NCBI RefSeq assembly: GCF_010686725.1
Contig: NZ_JAAGWZ010000002.1
Location: 496,001 to 560,000 of the forward strand
Direction of reading: 5' to 3'
Source of the DNA: Galbitalea soli
GTDB taxonomy: Bacteria > Actinomycetota > Actinomycetes > Actinomycetales > Microbacteriaceae
Length of the DNA stretch: 64,000 nucleotides
This document shows, piece after piece, positions 7,884 through 16,287 of the stretch (positions within the stretch are counted from its first letter, which is position 1; each line of letters starts with the position of its first letter). The notes beneath the pieces are model-generated. The model ran no database searches. It was not told the DNA's origin and saw nothing but the letters and a program-made list of their open reading frames with translations. Position numbers and translations under genes: made by a program.

Positions 7884-8966
7884 CTACTTGACGCCGTACT
7901 TCGTGCAGGCGGCTGCGACATCCGCCGTGCAGATATCCGACGCCTTGGCGTCGCCCGCCGTCACGACGGTCTCGACCTTGTCGGGCGTGACCAGGATGGG
8001 CGTGACCGCGATGAACGGCTTGCCGTAGAGCGTGTTCGACTCGGTCGGCTTCTGGCCCTTCAGCAGCTGGATGGCGAGCTGGGAGGCGGCATCGGCTTCG
8101 AGCTTGAACGGCTTGTAGACGGTGGCCGTCTGCTTGCCGAGCAGCACGTTCTGCAGACCGGCGACCGAGGCGTCCTGTCCGGAGACGGGAACCTTGAGGC
8201 CGTTCTTGTCGAGGACGGTGATGACACCGGCCGCGTTCGTGTCGTTCGCGACCCAGACGGCGTCGACCTTGCCACCGAGCGAGGTCAGAGCCTGCTCGAA
8301 GTTGGTCGCCGACTTCTGGCCGTCCCACACACCGACGGGCTCCGCAGCGGGCTTGATGCCGGCGGCGCTCATCACCTTGACGGCTCCGTCGTGGAACAGC
8401 TTCGCGTTTCCATCGGCGGGGTCACCGCCCATGTAGACCACGACGGCCTTGGCCGGGTCCTTGCCGGCGGCCTTCAGGCCATCGACGATGGACTGGCCCT
8501 CGAGCTCGCCGACCTTCTCGTTGTCGAACGAGACGTAGTAGTCGGCCAGCATCGACGGCGCATCGGCCGTGCCCGTGGTGATCGGGCGGTCGTAGGCGAT
8601 GACTGGGATGCCCTGCTTCTGTGCCTTCTGCGTGACGGCGACTGCCGCACCGTTGTAGTCCACGAGGATCATGACACCGCAGCCCTTGGTGAGCTCCTGG
8701 TCGGCGAGGGTCGCGTACTTGTTGGTGTCGCCCTGAGCGTTCTGAACGTCGGCGCTGAAGCCGGCATCGGTGAACGCCTTCGTGAGGGCGGGGCGGTCGC
8801 CGTTCTCCCACCGCGGCGAGGACGCCGAGTCGGGGAGCATGACGCACGCTCGTGTGGAAGCCTTCGAGCTGCTTCCGGATGAGGGGGTTCCGGACGAACA
8901 TCCGGTGAGGAGTAATGCTGCTGCCGCAAGGGCGACCGGTACCGAGATCCATGAAGACGTCTTCAT
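7884..8966 (-). CDS. Sugar-binding lipoprotein of ABC transporter (XylF-like)
   Basis: A 360-residue periplasmic-binding-type lipoprotein. The ATG at 8966 has AAAGGGAG six bases upstream; signal peptide and lipobox follow (LLLTGCSS, Cys at about residue 24). The mature part is a type-I fold: VMLPDSASSPRWENGDRP, ILVDYNGAAV, IPVIAYDRPI and YYVSFDNEKVGELEG all resemble XylF rather than ribose- or glucose-binding proteins. It is the first gene of the minus-strand transporter operon. No sugar kinase or isomerase is adjacent. Confidence 0.88.
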   Translation of the reverse strand: MKTSSWISVPVALAAAALLLTGCSSGTPSSGSSSKASTRACVMLPDSASSPRWENGDRPALTKAFTDAGFSADVQNAQGDTNKYATLADQELTKGCGVMILVDYNGAAVAVTQKAQKQGIPVIAYDRPITTGTADAPSMLADYYVSFDNEKVGELEGQSIVDGLKAAGKDPAKAVVVYMGGDPADGNAKLFHDGAVKVMSAAGIKPAAEPVGVWDGQKSATNFEQALTSLGGKVDAVWVANDTNAAGVITVLDKNGLKVPVSGQDASVAGLQNVLLGKQTATVYKPFKLEADAASQLAIQLLKGQKPTESNTLYGKPFIAVTPILVTPDKVETVVTAGDAKASDICTADVAAACTKYGVK

Positions 8967-9218
8967 GTCACTCCCTTTCTGCTGTGAAGGAGAGCACTCC
9001 TTGGTGCCCACGCTCGACTTTGAGCGGTGGTATCTGAAGCATGTTCCCGTATGCAGGGTTGCGCAACATAAGGTCATATAACGGTTTGGTAACGGAATCA
9101 GCCCGAAATTTTCGCCCACGGAAAAACCCCTGTTCCCAAGCGGTTAGCGCGTGAGAGCGCTCCACGCGGGCGGCGCAATCCGGTGAAGAAATTTCGCAAT
9201 GGCAGATCGGCGAGTCGG

Positions 9219-9224
9219 GATAAT
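9219..9224 (+). promoter_or_regulatory. -10-like hexamer for leaderless ltrA
   Basis: GATAAT ends six bases before the ATG at 9231, so the transcript would start at or next to the start codon. No good -35 is visible. Confidence 0.45.
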
Positions 9225-9230
9225 AAGCGC

Positions 9231-10382
9231 ATGACCGACGACGCCGCGCTGCCTCCGGGGCGGCGCGTCGACTGGATCGAGCTCTTCTTCGACCTCGCCA
9301 TGGTCGCCTTCATCACCGAGCTCGCGGCGGTGCTCCACGGCGCGCCCGGGCCCGCGCAGTACCTCACCTTCGTGGCGTGGTCGGTGCCGGCGTGGTGGGC
9401 CTGGATCAACGTCACGGCCTGCGTCAACGAGCTCCCGCCGCTGCCGCGCCGGCTGACCGGCGTTGCCCTGCTCCTTGCGACCGCGACGATCGCGGTGATG
9501 GCCGCGTCGGTCACCGAGACCACCGACCGGGTGTGGGCGTTCGCGCTCGCCAACGGGATGCTCCGCCTCGTCCTGCTCGTGCTCTGGAGCTACCGCGCCC
9601 GATTCTCCGGAGTGCCGCTGTGGCGCCCGGCCGTCTACAACGGCGTCACCGCCCTGCTCTGGATCGGCTCCGCCCTCGTGCCGATCCCGTGGGACTTCGC
9701 GGTGTGGGCCGCCGCGATCCTGCTCGAGGTGATCCTGCTGCGGGCGGGCGCGCGGTCGCTGTCGCGGTTCGCGCGGCTGGATGTGGCGCACGCGAGCGAG
9801 CGGCTCGGCCTGTTCCTGATCATCCTGATGGGGGAGTCGGTGGTGAGCGTCATCGTCTCGCTGAGCGCGCACTGGGGCGCCGCCGCGGGTCTCGCGGCGC
9901 TGCTCGGATTCGCCACCATCGCGCTCATCGCCTGGGGATTGTTCGTCTCGGGCAGCAGCATCATCGAGGAGGGGGTCGCCGCGGTGGTCGCGCGCCGCGA
10001 CGTGGGCGCCCTGCTCGACACCGTCATGATCATCCCCTACCTCATTGTGGCGTCGATCACGATGTTCGCGGCGGGCCTCGCGACGGCGATCGCCCACCCG
10101 CACTCCGCTCCGGCGACCGGGTCGACGATCGCGCTCGGGGGAGGTCTCGCGCTCTTCTACCTCACCAACGCCATCGTGATCCGGCGCTACGGCACCCCGC
10201 TGACCTTCGTGCTGCCGTGGGCGGCGCCCGGCGTGATCCTGCCGCTGGCTCTGGTGGCGATCGCGAGCGTCTCGGGGATGACCGCCACGCCGCTGCTCGC
10301 GGGCGGTCTCGGCGTCGTGGTGCTCGTCACCGTCGTGTCGGTGCTGAACCGCAGGCGTCCCGGAGCGGTCGTCGGGCGATAG
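9231..10382 (+). CDS. ltrA: Low temperature requirement protein A family membrane protein
   Basis: A 383-residue LtrA-family protein. The diagnostic N-terminus WIELFFDLAMVAFI is at residues 14-27, followed by about ten to twelve hydrophobic segments to the C-terminus and the conserved HASERLGLFLIILMGESV near residue 190. The family was named from a Listeria mutant that grows poorly in the cold; its biochemical role is unknown. The ATG at 9231 is chosen because GATAAT lies six bases before it and the family start follows; an upstream in-frame GTG at 9183 has no ribosome site. It is divergent from the sugar transporter. Confidence 0.9.
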   Translation: MTDDAALPPGRRVDWIELFFDLAMVAFITELAAVLHGAPGPAQYLTFVAWSVPAWWAWINVTACVNELPPLPRRLTGVALLLATATIAVMAASVTETTDRVWAFALANGMLRLVLLVLWSYRARFSGVPLWRPAVYNGVTALLWIGSALVPIPWDFAVWAAAILLEVILLRAGARSLSRFARLDVAHASERLGLFLIILMGESVVSVIVSLSAHWGAAAGLAALLGFATIALIAWGLFVSGSSIIEEGVAAVVARRDVGALLDTVMIIPYLIVASITMFAAGLATAIAHPHSAPATGSTIALGGGLALFYLTNAIVIRRYGTPLTFVLPWAAPGVILPLALVAIASVSGMTATPLLAGGLGVVVLVTVVSVLNRRRPGAVVGR

Positions 10383-10400
10383 TCGCCGGGCGGGCTCCGC

Positions 10401-11012
10401 TCAGGCGTCGTGCAGCAGCGGGCCGAGGTCGAGGGCGAGGAAGGTCGCGATGCGCTCCGCACGCCGGGCCGGGTAGTCGGGATCCTCGCGCGGCGCGTCC
10501 AGCCGCACGAGTCGGTCGAGCCGCGCCTCGATCGCGTCGCCCACGTCCTCCCAGGCCCGCTGGCGCGCGCGCTCGCAGATCTGCGCGCAGTAGTCGTCGT
10601 CGGTGCTGCGCTCGCGCAGGGTGTCGGCCATGCGCCGGCTCACCTCCGCCCGCTTCATGAGGGTGGGATGATCGGCCGGGCCATAGGGCTCCCCGCCGCC
10701 GCGCGCCCGCACGGTGAGCGCGTGCGCGGCCAGGCCGGCGAGACGGTCGGCCGACTCGCGGTACTCGGTGGAGAGCGTGAGCAACTCGGTGCGCACGACC
10801 TGCCGGGTCAGGGCGGCGTCGAAGTCGTCGCCGTGGCGCAGGGCCGCGACGATGATCTGGTTCTTCACGTCGAGCACGAGGGCCGACTGAGCGATGAGCA
10901 GGCCCTCCTCGACCGACCGCTCGACGGTGATCGGTTCGGCCTTCGGCGGGGCGACGAAGGTGCCGGTGATGAGACGCCTCTCGCGTCTTCTCGGCAGCCT
11001 GACCCTTCGCAT
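10401..11012 (-). CDS. Hypothetical helical protein
   Basis: A 203-residue protein I do not recognise. It has no signal peptide or membrane segment. It begins with a very basic tail (MRRVRLPRRRERR), then mostly predicted helical, charged sequence (ERSVEEGLLIAQSALVLDVKNQIIVAALRHGDDFDAAL and onward) with one Cys pair spaced DYCAQICE. On the minus strand TAGCCT (plus 11019-11024) stands six bases before the ATG, suggesting a leaderless transcript from 11012. It is convergent with ltrA, 18 bases apart. Probably a lineage-specific cytoplasmic protein. Confidence 0.65.
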   Translation of the reverse strand: MRRVRLPRRRERRLITGTFVAPPKAEPITVERSVEEGLLIAQSALVLDVKNQIIVAALRHGDDFDAALTRQVVRTELLTLSTEYRESADRLAGLAAHALTVRARGGGEPYGPADHPTLMKRAEVSRRMADTLRERSTDDDYCAQICERARQRAWEDVGDAIEARLDRLVRLDAPREDPDYPARRAERIATFLALDLGPLLHDA

Positions 11013-11187
11013 ACTTCGAGGCTAGGAGATCGGCGCCCCGGTGGAGGGTCGGGAGCGAGACAATTTTGGCCCCGGCTCTTGGCTGTGAGACCTCGTCACG
11101 ATAAGGTATGGACACCCCGTTCGCGGGGGACGCTCGCGGAACACCCCGCCGCCGGGCGTAATGCCTCGACCCGAAGAGGAATTTGCT

Positions 11188-11535
11188 ATGTCGCAATTCG
11201 CTGTCGCCCCCAACAGCAGCCACTCACCGATCGCCTTCGACTCGGTGCTCGATCAGATCATCCGCGCGATGGACCAGGATCAGTTCGATCTGCTCGTCCG
11301 CGCCGTCGATCTCGTCGTTCTCAGCCAGGTCTTCACGCCGCTCGGCCTCGAGCGCGCGATGCGGATCAGCTACGACGAGACCGAGCTGGTCACCGAGCTC
11401 CTCGAGGCGATGGGGGTCATCAGCACCCCCACGAAGCGCATCCGCGAGCACCGCGTGCTCGTGCGCATCGAAGACCTCTCGGCCGTGCTGTTCGAGATGT
11501 ACGAGCACCGCACGCCGACGTTCGACGCGGCGTAG
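11188..11535 (+). CDS. Small hypothetical protein, mostly helical
   Basis: A 115-residue soluble protein of unknown function. The start at 11188 is preferred over the in-frame ATG at 11161 because GAAGAGGAA lies at the right distance before it. The sequence is helical and acidic (SVLDQIIRAMDQDQFDLLVRAV), ending RIEDLSAVLFEMYEHRTP. No Cys, signal or metal motif stands out. It is a single gene, convergent with the SRPBCC gene 9 bases away. Confidence 0.6.
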   Translation: MSQFAVAPNSSHSPIAFDSVLDQIIRAMDQDQFDLLVRAVDLVVLSQVFTPLGLERAMRISYDETELVTELLEAMGVISTPTKRIREHRVLVRIEDLSAVLFEMYEHRTPTFDAA

Positions 11536-11544
11536 CCGCTCACC

Positions 11545-12228
11545 TCACGCGAACAGCTCGTCGAACCACGCCCGCCAGGCGCCCTCGAGGCGCGGGGTCT
11601 CCGCGCCGCTGAAGTCGTGCACGGTGAGCCCGACGGTGGCGCCGAACGAGTCCCGTCCGAAGAAGCGGTAGAGGGCATCCTCGCCGCGAAGCCCCAGAAA
11701 CACATCGGCGTTCCAGTCGACCGTGAAAACGGTCGGCCCCGCGCCCGGGAGATCGACGGTGACGGTGTCGCCCGCGGCGGTCTGCGGCGTGATGCCGAGG
11801 GCGTCGCGCACGCGGTCGAAGGAGCCCGCCGCCGTCGACGCCGGGGGAGCCTGGATATCGGCGAAGGTCACCGGCCGGCCGGCGAAGTGGGCGACGTACT
11901 GGCCGAGAGTGTGCAGGTAGAAGGTGGTGTGGCGGCTCGCGCCGTCGTACTGAGCCTCCCAGTCATCGGTCATCACGCCGCTGTGGATCCAGCGGATGAA
12001 CGTGCCCTCCGGCCTCGCCTCGATCAGCTGCTCCAGCTGGTTGTACCAGCCGTCGGGCCCGTCGAGGCGATTCTTGTGGTGGGTCGGCCGCTCCTCGATC
12101 AGCTCGACCCCGGCCATCCCCTCGGTGGGGAACAGCCAGGCGGAGGTCTCGGCCGTCACGGCGTCGTAGACCTGCTCGGGGGTGCCGTCGACGATCGTCT
12201 CGGCGATGATTTCGAAGGGATGATTCAC
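11545..12228 (-). CDS. SRPBCC (AHSA1-like) domain protein
   Basis: A 227-residue START/Bet v1-like protein. The N-terminus FEIIAETIVDGTPEQVYDAVT is the usual first strand and helix of SRPBCC folds, and the family helix-grip ends in WRAWFDELFA. Such proteins bind small hydrophobic ligands in a cavity. It overlaps the upstream ArsR-type regulator by four bases (ATGA), so the pair is one transcript. ArsR-SRPBCC pairs are common in actinobacteria, usually with unknown ligand. The start is fixed by the overlap. Confidence 0.8.
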   Translation of the reverse strand: MNHPFEIIAETIVDGTPEQVYDAVTAETSAWLFPTEGMAGVELIEERPTHHKNRLDGPDGWYNQLEQLIEARPEGTFIRWIHSGVMTDDWEAQYDGASRHTTFYLHTLGQYVAHFAGRPVTFADIQAPPASTAAGSFDRVRDALGITPQTAAGDTVTVDLPGAGPTVFTVDWNADVFLGLRGEDALYRFFGRDSFGATVGLTVHDFSGAETPRLEGAWRAWFDELFA

Positions 12229-12875
12229 CGTGGTCTCCTCTGGTTGGCGGTGATGGCGGTCGTGGTGGATGGCGTGAGGGCCGCGGCGTCGCCGGCCGCG
12301 GTGATGCTCGGGTGCAGCGCGACGATCAGCCGGTGCGGGCGCGCGGTCGCGGTGGCCGCGCTGTCGTACTTGGTGACGAGGGCGGCGAGCGTCTCGCTCA
12401 GTTCGGCCGCGAACCCGGCGCGGTCGGCGGCGGTCGCGAAGCGCAGCTCGGCGTCGATCGTGAGGGTCGCCAGCGGGCGCCCGGCGGCGGTGGCGCGCGA
12501 GAGCAGGGTGCCGACCTCGCGCACGAGGCGGGCGGCGATCGCGAGCATCCAGTGGGCGGAGAGCTGGTCGGGGCGCGCGGCGGGGTCGGGGGCGAGCTCG
12601 GCGAGCGCCGCGGGCGAGATCACGTAGGAGGCGGCCGTCGCCTGGACGACCCGCTCGGTCATGTTGCCGCGGCGGCGCTCCTCGACGAGTTCGACGACGC
12701 CGGCGCGTTCGAGCGCGCGCAGGTGGTAGTTGATCTTCTGCCGCTGCAGGCCGGTGCGCTGGGCGAGCGTGGAGGCGGAGCCGGGTTCGCGCAGGGCGGC
12801 GAGAAGGCGGCTGCGCATCGGGTCGAGGCAGGCCTCAGCGGCCCCGGCGCTCTCGATGATCTCCACGTCTCTCAC
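12225..12875 (-). CDS. ArsR-type winged-helix transcriptional regulator
   Basis: A 216-residue regulator. The winged helix-turn-helix lies in the first 80 residues (LDPMRSRLLAALREPGSAS, RTGLQRQKINYHLRALERAGVVELVEERRRGN). A C-terminal Ala-rich ligand or dimer region of about 130 residues follows. No ArsR metal-binding Cys motif is seen, so the signal is likely organic. It is co-transcribed with the SRPBCC protein. A perfect 7-base inverted repeat lies 18 bases before its start and is the likely autoregulatory operator. Confidence 0.85.
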   Translation of the reverse strand: MRDVEIIESAGAAEACLDPMRSRLLAALREPGSASTLAQRTGLQRQKINYHLRALERAGVVELVEERRRGNMTERVVQATAASYVISPAALAELAPDPAARPDQLSAHWMLAIAARLVREVGTLLSRATAAGRPLATLTIDAELRFATAADRAGFAAELSETLAALVTKYDSAATATARPHRLIVALHPSITAAGDAAALTPSTTTAITANQRRPR

Positions 12876-12892
12876 GGGATCAGGATTTCACC

Positions 12893-12908
12893 GACAAATA
12901 AATTTGTC
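12893..12908 (-). promoter_or_regulatory. Probable ArsR operator palindrome
   Basis: GACAAAT-AA-ATTTGTC: perfect 7-base arms, two-base spacer, the only AT-rich stretch in this region, 18 bases upstream of the regulator start. Confidence 0.7.
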
Positions 12909-12971
12909 AAGGGGCGGGCGCCGGCCGCGGGGCGGGCGCACCGCATCGCGCGGCGCACCCGCCCCGCGCGA

Positions 12972-13226
12972 TCACACCTCGATCGACAGCTCGTACACCT
13001 CGGCGGTGGGGTGGCCGGCGCGCTCGTGAATGCGCATGACCGCCTCCTTCGAGGGGCCGGTCGAGAGGCAGAAGACCTTGCCCGACTCCGGGTCGAGCCA
13101 GGCCTGCTCGAAGTGCACGCCCTCCTCGCCCTCGATCGCGAGGTCGGCCGCGTGGGCCTCCGCGAGCTGTTCCTTCGTGACCCCGACGAAACCGTCGTGC
13201 ACGTCCATGTACCTGTTGGTCGCCAT
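12972..13226 (-). CDS. SCO4226-like (DUF4242) small protein
   Basis: An 84-residue protein of the DUF4242 family, whose Streptomyces member SCO4226 is a nickel-binding ferredoxin-like-fold protein. The family look is clear: RYMDVHDGFVGVTKEQLAEAHAADLAIE, HFEQAWLDPESGKVFCLSTGPSKEAVMRIHERAGHP. The His and Cys residues in these stretches are the expected metal or catalytic positions. ATG 13226 is preferred because AAGGGA lies eight bases before it; ATG 13232 is an alternative two codons upstream. It is divergent from the LuxR-type gene. Confidence 0.8.
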   Translation of the reverse strand: MATNRYMDVHDGFVGVTKEQLAEAHAADLAIEGEEGVHFEQAWLDPESGKVFCLSTGPSKEAVMRIHERAGHPTAEVYELSIEV

Positions 13227-13352
13227 GTTCATCGTCCCTTCTCTGGCGTGTCTCCTCACCCTCCCGCGCGGGCGACGGCGTGGCATCGGTCGTTCGACCT
13301 ATCTGCGACGGAGGGCCGCGGGATCGGTCATCCGGGCTCGTCGGGGCGGGAA

Positions 13353-13358
13353 TAGGAT
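13353..13358 (+). promoter_or_regulatory. -10-like hexamer for leaderless LuxR-type gene
   Basis: TAGGAT ends six bases before the GTG at 13365, the same spacing as at several other starts in the window. Confidence 0.4.
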
Positions 13359-13364
13359 GACCGC

Positions 13365-16181
13365 GTGACCGCCCACCGGCAGGCTGACGCTGACCGGCCA
13401 CGGGTGTGCCCCGTGCTGGTGGACCGCGATGAGCAGCTCGCGCTCGCGCTGCGACGCTGGGAGTCCGCACGCAGCGGTGACGGGCAGTTCCTGCTCGTGT
13501 CGGGCGAGGCGGGAATCGGCAAGAGCCGCCTGCTCGCCGAGGTCGACGACCGGATGCGCGGCTCGGGTCGGCGGCTTCGCGTGGCGGTGTTCCCGCGCGA
13601 CGCCGAGGTGGCGGGCTCGGTGCTGGTCGATCTGGCGCGGGAGCTGAGGGCCACCGGCGACCGGGCTTCCGCGGAGCGGCTGACGACCCGGCTCGATGGC
13701 GGTCTGCGCGAGACGGGCGACCCGGTGCGGCGGAGGCGGCTGCTGGTCGCCGAGCTCGCCGAGGAGGTCGGCGCGCTGCTCGCCTCGGAGGCGACGATGC
13801 TGCGCGTGGAGGATCTGCACTGGGCTGATGAGCTGAGCCTCGACGTGCTCGAGCGGGTCGGGTCGCGCGTGCGCGAGTTGCCGGCGATGCTTGTGGCGAC
13901 CTTTCGCAGCGACGAACTGTACCCGCGCAGCGCCCTGCGGGCGTGGCGGGCGCGGCTCGTGGAGCAGCGGGTCGCCGAGGAGCTGCGGCTGCGCCGGCTC
14001 GACCCGGACGGCACCGCCGCGATGGTCACCGCGCTGCGCGGGGCCGCACCCGCCTCGGCGGAGCTCGCCGCGCTGTTCGACCGGAGCGACGGCATTCCGC
14101 TGCACGTCGAGGAGCTGATCGTCACCGAGTTGCTCGACGGCGCCGCCGTGCCCGAGACGATCGCCGAATCGGTGGCCCAGCGCGCGGCTCGCCTGAGCCG
14201 GTCGGCCGGGGAGGTGCTGGAGGCCGCGGCCGTCATCGGCCGCTCCTGCGCCGTCGACCTGCTGCGCGAGGTCAGCGCCGCCTCGCCCGGCGAACTCGAT
14301 CCGGCGCTCGCAGAGCTCACCGACAGCCTTCTGCTCGTGCCCGGCGCGGGTGGTGACGACGTCGACTTCCGACACGCTCTCATCCGGGATGCCGTCTACG
14401 CGGGCATCCCGCCGTACCGCCGCCGCGCGCTGCACGGCACGGTCGCCGAGGTCGCCGAGCGCTCAGGGTTCGGATCGGCGTTCCTCTCCGACCAGTTGGA
14501 GCGTGCCCACCGGCCCGCCGCGGCGTACGGTCACGCGCTCCGCGCGGCCCGGGAGGCGGTGCGCAGCGGGGCCCATCGCGAGGGGGTCGCGCTCTACCGC
14601 CGCGCGCAGCGCACGATGCCGTCGTCGACGCCCGTGGCCGAGCGCGCTCTCGTGCACTCCGACCTCGCCCGCGAACTCGCCGCCGTCGACGACAACGAGG
14701 CGGCCCTGCGCGAGTGGGTCGCGGCCATCGAGCTCCATCGACGGGACGGTGACGAGGTGGCGGCCGCCCGTCATGTCTCGCAGCAGCTCGCCGCCCTCCA
14801 CCTGCTGGGGGTGCCGTTCGCCGAGCGGGAGGCGATCGCCCGCCAGGCTCTCGCCCGCATCGACGGGGTCGCGGGTCAGCGCGCGGAGCTCGCGCGGGCG
14901 GAGCTCCTCGCGGCGATCACGGCGGGGCTCATGCTCGACCGCCGGCTCGACAACGCGATCGCGGTGGGGAGCGAGGCGGCCCGGCACGCGGCGGGCGAGG
15001 GCGCGGAGGCGATCCGGATCGACCTCGATCTCTCACTCGGCTCCGTCCTCGTCTTCGCGGGGCGGGGCGATGAGGGCTGGGCGCTGCTCGAGAACGGCAT
15101 CCGCGCGGCGACCGAGCACCGCCTCGACACCCGCATCGCGCGGGGCTACCGGATGATCGGCTCCTGCGCCTCCGTCCTCGTCGAGTACGACCGTGCCGAG
15201 CGCTGGATCGCGGAGGGCCTGGAGGTGACCCGGCGCCTCGAACAGTGGAATGACCACCACTACCTGACCGCCCACCTGGCGCACGTGCGCTGGGCGACCG
15301 GCCGGCCGGCGGAGGCGCGGGCGCTCGCGGACGCGGCGCTCGTGGACGGCCGCGGCGGGATCACGACCCGCGTGACCGCCCTCCACGTGCTCGGCTACCT
15401 CGCGCTCGAGGCGGGATCGGGCGTCGACGGCCCGGGCGACCGGCCGGCCCTCGACGCCGCGCTCGAGCACCTGACCGCGGCGCGCGAGATCGGTGAGCGC
15501 ATGGGGGAGCTGCAGCGACTCTCGCCCGCGGTCTGGGGTCTCGCCGAGCTCGCCCTCGCGGAGGGGCGGGCCGACGACGCGGTGACCCTCTGCGAGACGG
15601 GGTGGGAGCTCTCCGCCGCGGTGACGGACGCCGCCTACCTGTTCCCCTTCGTGCTCACCGGGGTGCGCGCCCAGCTCGCGCGGCGGGACACCCTCGCGGC
15701 CCGCGCCTGGCTCGCCCGCTGTCGCTCGCTCATCGCGGCTCGCGGGATTCCCGGAACCCTGCCGGCGCTCGACCACGCCGAGGGGCTCCTGCTGCTGGCC
15801 GACCGCCAGCTGCTGCGCGCGCGGGAGTCGCTCGAACGGGCGCGGGCGGAGTGGGGGCGGCTGCGCCGGGCACGGGAGCGTGAGCAGTGCATCCGCGATC
15901 TGGCCGAGGTGGATGCCCGTACCGGCCGCAGCCTCCGACGCGACGAGCTCTCGCCCCGCGAGTTCGAGGTCGCCCGCCTCATCGCCCAGGGCGCGACGAA
16001 CCGGGAGATCGCGGCGACCCTCGTGATCTCGGCGAAGACCGCCTCCGCGCACGTCGAGCACATCCTGTCGAAACTGGGGGCCGCACGACGAGCGGAGATC
16101 GCCGCGTGGGTGGTCGCGCGCGACGCCCCCGCTCGCGCCCCCATTCCTGTGGACGCGCCCCCGTCCGCGCGGAGGCCTTGA
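13365..16181 (+). CDS. Large ATP-binding LuxR-family regulator (LAL type)
   Basis: A 938-residue STAND-type regulator. The N-terminal AAA_16 ATPase shows Walker A GEAGIGKS (about residue 50) and a Walker B region MLRVEDLHWAD (about residue 150). The long middle is helical TPR-like repeats (about residues 380-840). The C-terminal 60 residues are a LuxR/GerE helix-turn-helix (LSPREFEVARLIAQGATNREIAATL, SAKTASAHVEHILSKLG). Such proteins switch on transcription when ATP and a signal open the middle region. GTG 13365 is chosen because it starts the conserved domain and follows TAGGAT at leaderless spacing. Target genes are not evident; the next gene, iolD, has its own promoter. Confidence 0.9.
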   Translation: MTAHRQADADRPRVCPVLVDRDEQLALALRRWESARSGDGQFLLVSGEAGIGKSRLLAEVDDRMRGSGRRLRVAVFPRDAEVAGSVLVDLARELRATGDRASAERLTTRLDGGLRETGDPVRRRRLLVAELAEEVGALLASEATMLRVEDLHWADELSLDVLERVGSRVRELPAMLVATFRSDELYPRSALRAWRARLVEQRVAEELRLRRLDPDGTAAMVTALRGAAPASAELAALFDRSDGIPLHVEELIVTELLDGAAVPETIAESVAQRAARLSRSAGEVLEAAAVIGRSCAVDLLREVSAASPGELDPALAELTDSLLLVPGAGGDDVDFRHALIRDAVYAGIPPYRRRALHGTVAEVAERSGFGSAFLSDQLERAHRPAAAYGHALRAAREAVRSGAHREGVALYRRAQRTMPSSTPVAERALVHSDLARELAAVDDNEAALREWVAAIELHRRDGDEVAAARHVSQQLAALHLLGVPFAEREAIARQALARIDGVAGQRAELARAELLAAITAGLMLDRRLDNAIAVGSEAARHAAGEGAEAIRIDLDLSLGSVLVFAGRGDEGWALLENGIRAATEHRLDTRIARGYRMIGSCASVLVEYDRAERWIAEGLEVTRRLEQWNDHHYLTAHLAHVRWATGRPAEARALADAALVDGRGGITTRVTALHVLGYLALEAGSGVDGPGDRPALDAALEHLTAAREIGERMGELQRLSPAVWGLAELALAEGRADDAVTLCETGWELSAAVTDAAYLFPFVLTGVRAQLARRDTLAARAWLARCRSLIAARGIPGTLPALDHAEGLLLLADRQLLRARESLERARAEWGRLRRAREREQCIRDLAEVDARTGRSLRRDELSPREFEVARLIAQGATNREIAATLVISAKTASAHVEHILSKLGAARRAEIAAWVVARDAPARAPIPVDAPPSARRP

Positions 16182-16206
16182 GCGCTCCGGGTGCTGCCCC
16201 TACAGT
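16178..16206 (+). promoter_or_regulatory. Promoter of iolD (TTGAGC-17-TACAGT)
   Basis: -35 TTGAGC at 16178-16183 overlaps the preceding stop codon; -10 TACAGT at 16201-16206; spacer exactly 17. It predicts a leader of about 75 bases before the ATG at 16288. Confidence 0.55.
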
Positions 16207-16287
16207 GGGCGCGAGGATTCTCCGGCGGTGGCGCTCCGAGCGGTCTCCCTCGACCTGTCGGCGAGTTGAACGGCGAGGGGGCGCCCC

